Shown piece by piece: positions 60,579 to 64,000 of a stretch of 64,000 bases of DNA. How positions within the stretch are numbered: position 1 is the first letter of the stretch; the number at the start of each line of letters is the position of its first letter. Below the pieces are notes generated by a model. That model saw nothing but the letters and a program-made list of their open reading frames with translations, was not told where the DNA came from and did no database searches. The DNA is from Cytophagaceae bacterium SCN 52-12. GTDB lineage: Bacteria > Bacteroidota > Bacteroidia > Cytophagales > Spirosomataceae. A program made the translations under genes and the position numbers. The stretch spans positions 1 to 64,000 of the forward strand of contig MEDT01000042.1 of NCBI GenBank assembly GCA_001724175.1, read 5' to 3'.

Positions 60579-62339
60579 TCATTTGATGTCGTCGACAGGC
60601 GGGAGATTTTTTTCCGATCCGAGGTATCCTTCGTTCTGGTTGATGACGCCCAGCGTATTCGCCGCGATAATGGTCTCCGGAACCGGCCATAAAGCATTGT
60701 GCGGCGCGATCCTGAAAACCTGCTCGCCCCATGGGAGCGCGACTTTAAAAAACCAGTTTTTGGCCATTACGCGGTCATGGAACCAGTTTTTTTGACTGAA
60801 ATTGCTTAAGGAATAGCCCGCTGTTCCTGCTTTTGCCAGTAAAAATGAGGCGCGTACCATCTCGCCGTGACGGGGTTCTTCGGCAAACAGCTCGCGCGCT
60901 CTTTCATCGAATATAAAATCCAGCGTCACTTCATTTTGGGAAACCGGCAGCGCTTTGGCCCTTCCCCTCACCCTATTGATATCTTCCGCGGCCGCAGCAT
61001 GGTTCCCTTTCCAGAAATAAGCTTCAGCCCGTACCAGGTAAGTCTCCGCCAGCCTGAAAATATACATGTCGCCGTGCCCGCCCATAGGCCTCACGGTCGG
61101 GAGCTGCTCCGGTATATAGGTCTTGTAGTGCGGGAAGGAATAGCTGTGCTTCAATGTATCGGCCGGTATGGGGTAGTTGGCCCTGCTGACCGGTTTCCCG
61201 AAGTCGACGGAGGCCGGGTTGTTGTACCTGATCTGCCACCATTCCACCCAGTTATTGCCTTTCCTCCGGATGTCGTTCCGGAAATCCCATATTTCGTACA
61301 CATAATACTGGGTCGGCCTGCTCTGCGCATTTCCTTCAAAAAGCGTGTCATATTGAGCCCCGTTCAGCACCATACCGTCTTTTCCCTCGCTGTCCCTGCC
61401 GTTCTGCCACCACGCCGGGTTATAGGCCCTGGCGAGCACATTGCCTTCCACCGTTCTCGCTCCCTCAGGGTCGGTATACCTGTCTACCACTGCCAGGATC
61501 GTTTCGGTATTGACGGGGTCGTTCATATTTTCAGGCCGGTGGAGGTCCCATATCACGTTCCTGTCGGGGTTGTTCCTGTGTATTCCGAACCTTCCCGACA
61601 TCAGGGCATAAGGACCTTCAATCACATTCGTAGCCGCCCTTATCGCCTCGTCAAAATCACCTTTCGCCAGCGCCACCTTTGACAGGAGGTGATTGGCGGC
61701 GCCCTTCGTCTCGGCGCCGGGCACGTTTCTTTCCGGCAGCCATGCGACGGCCCATTGCAGGTCCTTCATGATCTTGCCCAGTATCGCCCATCTCGAATGC
61801 GTATAGAAATCCAGCTTCGGGCCTGTTACTTCCTCGCCGATAAACGGGACGTCGCCATACGAATTGACCAGCCGGTAATACCAGTACGCCCGGTAGAAAA
61901 GCGCCCCTGCCAGCAGCCTGTTGCGTGTGCTTTCGTTCTGCCAGGTAATGTTGTCGATCCTTGAAACCAGCACGTTCGTATTCTTGATGGAATTATAAGC
62001 CAGGTTGAACAGCTTGCCGGGAAAGTCATGCGCGCCTCCGTCGCCCGAAGGGGTCAGCCGGGTAGCAAAATCTTTCACCACTACGCTCGGCAGCGAGAGC
62101 GTGGCGCCCACATCGGAAACAGCATGCTCATTGACAATAGGGCTTCTGCCGTCGTAATGCTCGGCCCTGAGGTCCTTTCTCATGGAGATCAGAAGCGCGT
62201 TAAAGCCGTCTTCGTCAATATATACGTTTTCCGGTGCGTAAAATGACAGCGGCTTCGGCTTCAGCCAATCCGCGTCGGCACACGACGAAACTGTTGTCGC
62301 AAACAGCCCGCAGAACAGGTAAAGGCATATCTTTTTCAT
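60579..62339 (-). CDS. SusD/RagB family lipoprotein (fourth locus)
   Basis: The 586-aa protein starts MKKICLYLFCGLFATTVSSC (ATG 62339) with the lipid Cys at residue 20. The frame to 62438 runs into the susC gene and was rejected. SusD segments include RNRLLAGALFYRAYWYYRLVNSYGDVPFI and FIFDERARELFAEEPRHGEMVRA. It lies 13 bp after the susC stop. It is longer than the other SusD proteins here, mainly in the middle. Confidence 0.92.
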   Translation of the reverse strand: MKKICLYLFCGLFATTVSSCADADWLKPKPLSFYAPENVYIDEDGFNALLISMRKDLRAEHYDGRSPIVNEHAVSDVGATLSLPSVVVKDFATRLTPSGDGGAHDFPGKLFNLAYNSIKNTNVLVSRIDNITWQNESTRNRLLAGALFYRAYWYYRLVNSYGDVPFIGEEVTGPKLDFYTHSRWAILGKIMKDLQWAVAWLPERNVPGAETKGAANHLLSKVALAKGDFDEAIRAATNVIEGPYALMSGRFGIHRNNPDRNVIWDLHRPENMNDPVNTETILAVVDRYTDPEGARTVEGNVLARAYNPAWWQNGRDSEGKDGMVLNGAQYDTLFEGNAQSRPTQYYVYEIWDFRNDIRRKGNNWVEWWQIRYNNPASVDFGKPVSRANYPIPADTLKHSYSFPHYKTYIPEQLPTVRPMGGHGDMYIFRLAETYLVRAEAYFWKGNHAAAAEDINRVRGRAKALPVSQNEVTLDFIFDERARELFAEEPRHGEMVRASFLLAKAGTAGYSLSNFSQKNWFHDRVMAKNWFFKVALPWGEQVFRIAPHNALWPVPETIIAANTLGVINQNEGYLGSEKNLPPVDDIK

Positions 62340-62352
62340 AATCGATCCGGGT

Positions 62353-64000
62353 TTAGAAGGAAACATTAATACCAGCTGAGTACGTCCTGGGCATCGGCAC
62401 ATTGCCCGATTCCGGGTCCCAGCCTTCCCATTTGTCAAACGAATACAGGTTCCTGGCAGAGAGGTATATTTTCAGGTTGTCAAAGCCTTTAAATACCCCG
62501 GTGAAAACCGAATGGGGTAAGTTATATCCCACGGAAAGATCCTGTACCCGCACGAAGGATTTGCTGAAATAGCGTCCGTATCCACCGGCAAATGCCGAAG
62601 AAGCGGCTGTAATGGAGGCGTACTTATCGGAAGGATTTTCGGGCGTCCAGTAGGGAACGGAGCGCATGCCCCGCCGGTCGTAAACTCCGTTGTTAGGATG
62701 AATGAAGTCGGGAATATCGTCTATGTGCCCCAGCTCGCTTCTTAAAAATACGGCGGCAAATAAGTGCTTGCCGAAATTGAACTCATTTCGCAAACCGATC
62801 CTGAATCTTGGTTCCCGCCACCCGATAAACCGCTTGTCGTCGAGGGAATACCTGCCGTCATTATTGATATCCAGCGCTTTGTAGTCTCCGGGTGTAAGCG
62901 CATACCGTTTGGCTTCTTCGGCTTCATCCAGCTGCCATACGCCGACAATGTCATAGTCCCAAACCCGGTCGACCGCTTCCCCGATAAACCAGCGGTTTGT
63001 GATGTCGGACACTTCCTGTCTTACGATTTTCCCGTCTTTCTCCACTTCCCGGTAGTCGCCGAACAGGTGGATAATTTTGTTCCGGTTTAAAGAAAAAACG
63101 AAGTTGGTCCTCCAGGAAAATTTATCATGGTTGTAGTTGACCGAATTGACGGACAGCTCCACTCCCCTGTTCCGAAGCTCGCCGAGATTGGCTGCTATAT
63201 TCTGAAACCCGGTTATGCGGGGCAGTACCCGGTTCATCAGAAGGTTGGTGGTAGTCATATTGTAAAAATCCAGGCTACCGTCTATCCTGCCGCCCGTTAT
63301 CCTGAAATCCAGACCGAAATTTAAGGCGGTCGTCTTTTCCCAGGCCAGGCCCGGATTTGCCAGCGAATTATTGATCCCTCCTACCAGCACCTGCGAGCCG
63401 TCGGAATACAGGTTTTGCGAAAGTCTCGCCAATGCGGCATACCTGCCTATCTCGCGATTCCCGTTCGCTCCCCAGGAAGCGCGCAGCTTGACCAGGTCCA
63501 GGAACGGCACTTTAAAGAATTTTTCCTCGGAGATCTTCCAGGCAAGCGCTCCCGCCGGGAAATTGGCTCTCGGGTTGCCCTGGCCAAACGCCGAATACCC
63601 GTCCCTCCTGACGGACAAGGTCAGCAGGTATTTGTCTTTAAGCGCGTAGTTTAACCTGGCCATCAGCGCATCGCCCGTAGAGTAGTTGTCACTGTTGGAC
63701 AGCACCTGCCGCGTCGCAAACTGCAGTGCATGGTAGCTCAGGTTTTCGTTTGGCGAGAATCCCTCTGCAACCAGGTTTGAGCCCCAGGATTGAAACTTTT
63801 CCAGGTTATATAAAAAAGTAAAATCGAACGACTGGCCGGCTGTTTCTTTCCGCCAGGTGAGCAGGTTATCGACCATCCATTCGTATACCCTGTCCTCATT
63901 CCGAGTACCTCTGCCCTTTACATTAAAACCGGTTGGCGTCGACGAAGGGTAAAAAGCGTAGTGATAGGTTCCGGAAAGCCTGGGTTGGAACGACAGCTTG
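62353..64000 (-). CDS. SusC-type TonB-dependent transporter (fourth locus), N-terminus beyond window
   Basis: The minus-strand frame is open from 62353 to the right edge, covering about 549 C-terminal residues of the barrel; the internal Met at 63876 is not a start. Typical SusC features are DKYLLTLSVRRDGYSAFGQGNPRANFPAGALAWKISEE, LKIYLSARNLYSFDKWEGWDPESGN and the end TYSAGINVSF. Whether it has an STN domain cannot be seen. It is the partner of the SusD that follows. Confidence 0.9.
   Translation of the reverse strand, partial: KLSFQPRLSGTYHYAFYPSSTPTGFNVKGRGTRNEDRVYEWMVDNLLTWRKETAGQSFDFTFLYNLEKFQSWGSNLVAEGFSPNENLSYHALQFATRQVLSNSDNYSTGDALMARLNYALKDKYLLTLSVRRDGYSAFGQGNPRANFPAGALAWKISEEKFFKVPFLDLVKLRASWGANGNREIGRYAALARLSQNLYSDGSQVLVGGINNSLANPGLAWEKTTALNFGLDFRITGGRIDGSLDFYNMTTTNLLMNRVLPRITGFQNIAANLGELRNRGVELSVNSVNYNHDKFSWRTNFVFSLNRNKIIHLFGDYREVEKDGKIVRQEVSDITNRWFIGEAVDRVWDYDIVGVWQLDEAEEAKRYALTPGDYKALDINNDGRYSLDDKRFIGWREPRFRIGLRNEFNFGKHLFAAVFLRSELGHIDDIPDFIHPNNGVYDRRGMRSVPYWTPENPSDKYASITAASSAFAGGYGRYFSKSFVRVQDLSVGYNLPHSVFTGVFKGFDNLKIYLSARNLYSFDKWEGWDPESGNVPMPRTYSAGINVSF

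Noticed and set aside
1..64000. tRNA, rRNA, insertion sequence or prophage genes
   Set aside because: I saw no cloverleaf, rRNA segment, transposase, integrase or phage structural gene on either strand.

Overview
The window looks like a Bacteroidota chromosome. It holds four SusC/SusD pairs, two ECF sigma/FecR pairs, many lipoprotein signals, promoter-like TAnnTTTG elements and almost no Shine-Dalgarno sequences. The moderate G+C content and the mix of STN-type TonB receptors, MbnP/MbnH pairs and single-domain carbohydrate enzymes fit Cytophagales or a related order better than gut Bacteroides. This placement is an inference; no rRNA or marker gene is present.

Region 1 (1-19973) is a large polysaccharide utilization locus. 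On the minus strand are an IclR regulator (cut by the left edge) and a KduD-like dehydrogenase. On the plus strand are SusC, SusD, two related clan GH-A hydrolases, a cytoplasmic alpha/alpha-barrel protein, a GH28-type enzyme, an SGNH esterase and a sodium-solute symporter. A second cassette follows: SDR, RraA-like aldolase, heparinase II/III-like lyase, VOC protein and MDR dehydrogenase. The content suggests uptake and breakdown of an acetylated, uronate-containing glycan. This SusC has no STN domain and no ECF/FecR partner, so IclR is the likely regulator.

Region 2 (19987-31085) holds a DUF4143 ATPase with an operator-like array, then a copper-type cluster with two MbnP/MbnH pairs, a CxxCxC outer-membrane protein and a small Cys-motif membrane protein. 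A small membrane protein, an overlapping ferredoxin/ferredoxin-NADP reductase pair and two secreted metallophosphoesterases follow.

Region 3 (31212-52255) holds two complete signal-transducing units. Unit A is sigma, FecR, SusC (STN), SusD and a double-domain esterase, closed by a 17-bp hairpin. Unit B is sigma, small lipoprotein, FecR, SusC (STN), SusD and two sulfatases, also closed by a hairpin. Unit B therefore points to a sulfated glycan.

Region 4 (52255-64000) holds a kinase pair, a coiled-coil outer-membrane protein, a PhoD phosphatase, a PhyH dioxygenase divergent from an AraC regulator, and a fourth locus (GH88/GH105-like enzyme, SusD, SusC cut by the right edge).

The most unusual signals are noncoding. 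(1) Heptamer arrays based on CTAANAN lie 10-13 nt before the start codons of four unrelated genes; at three of them an inverted array lies upstream, and the whole could fold as a 5' leader. (2) Octamer arrays based on NCATNNTC precede three other genes. (3) Triplets of short hairpins with conserved GTA/TAC loops occur at two operon boundaries. (4) A structured leader follows each fecR gene; in unit A three hairpins present the same CTGGTAA loop at an exact 47-nt period, and unit B has a covarying version of the first hairpin.
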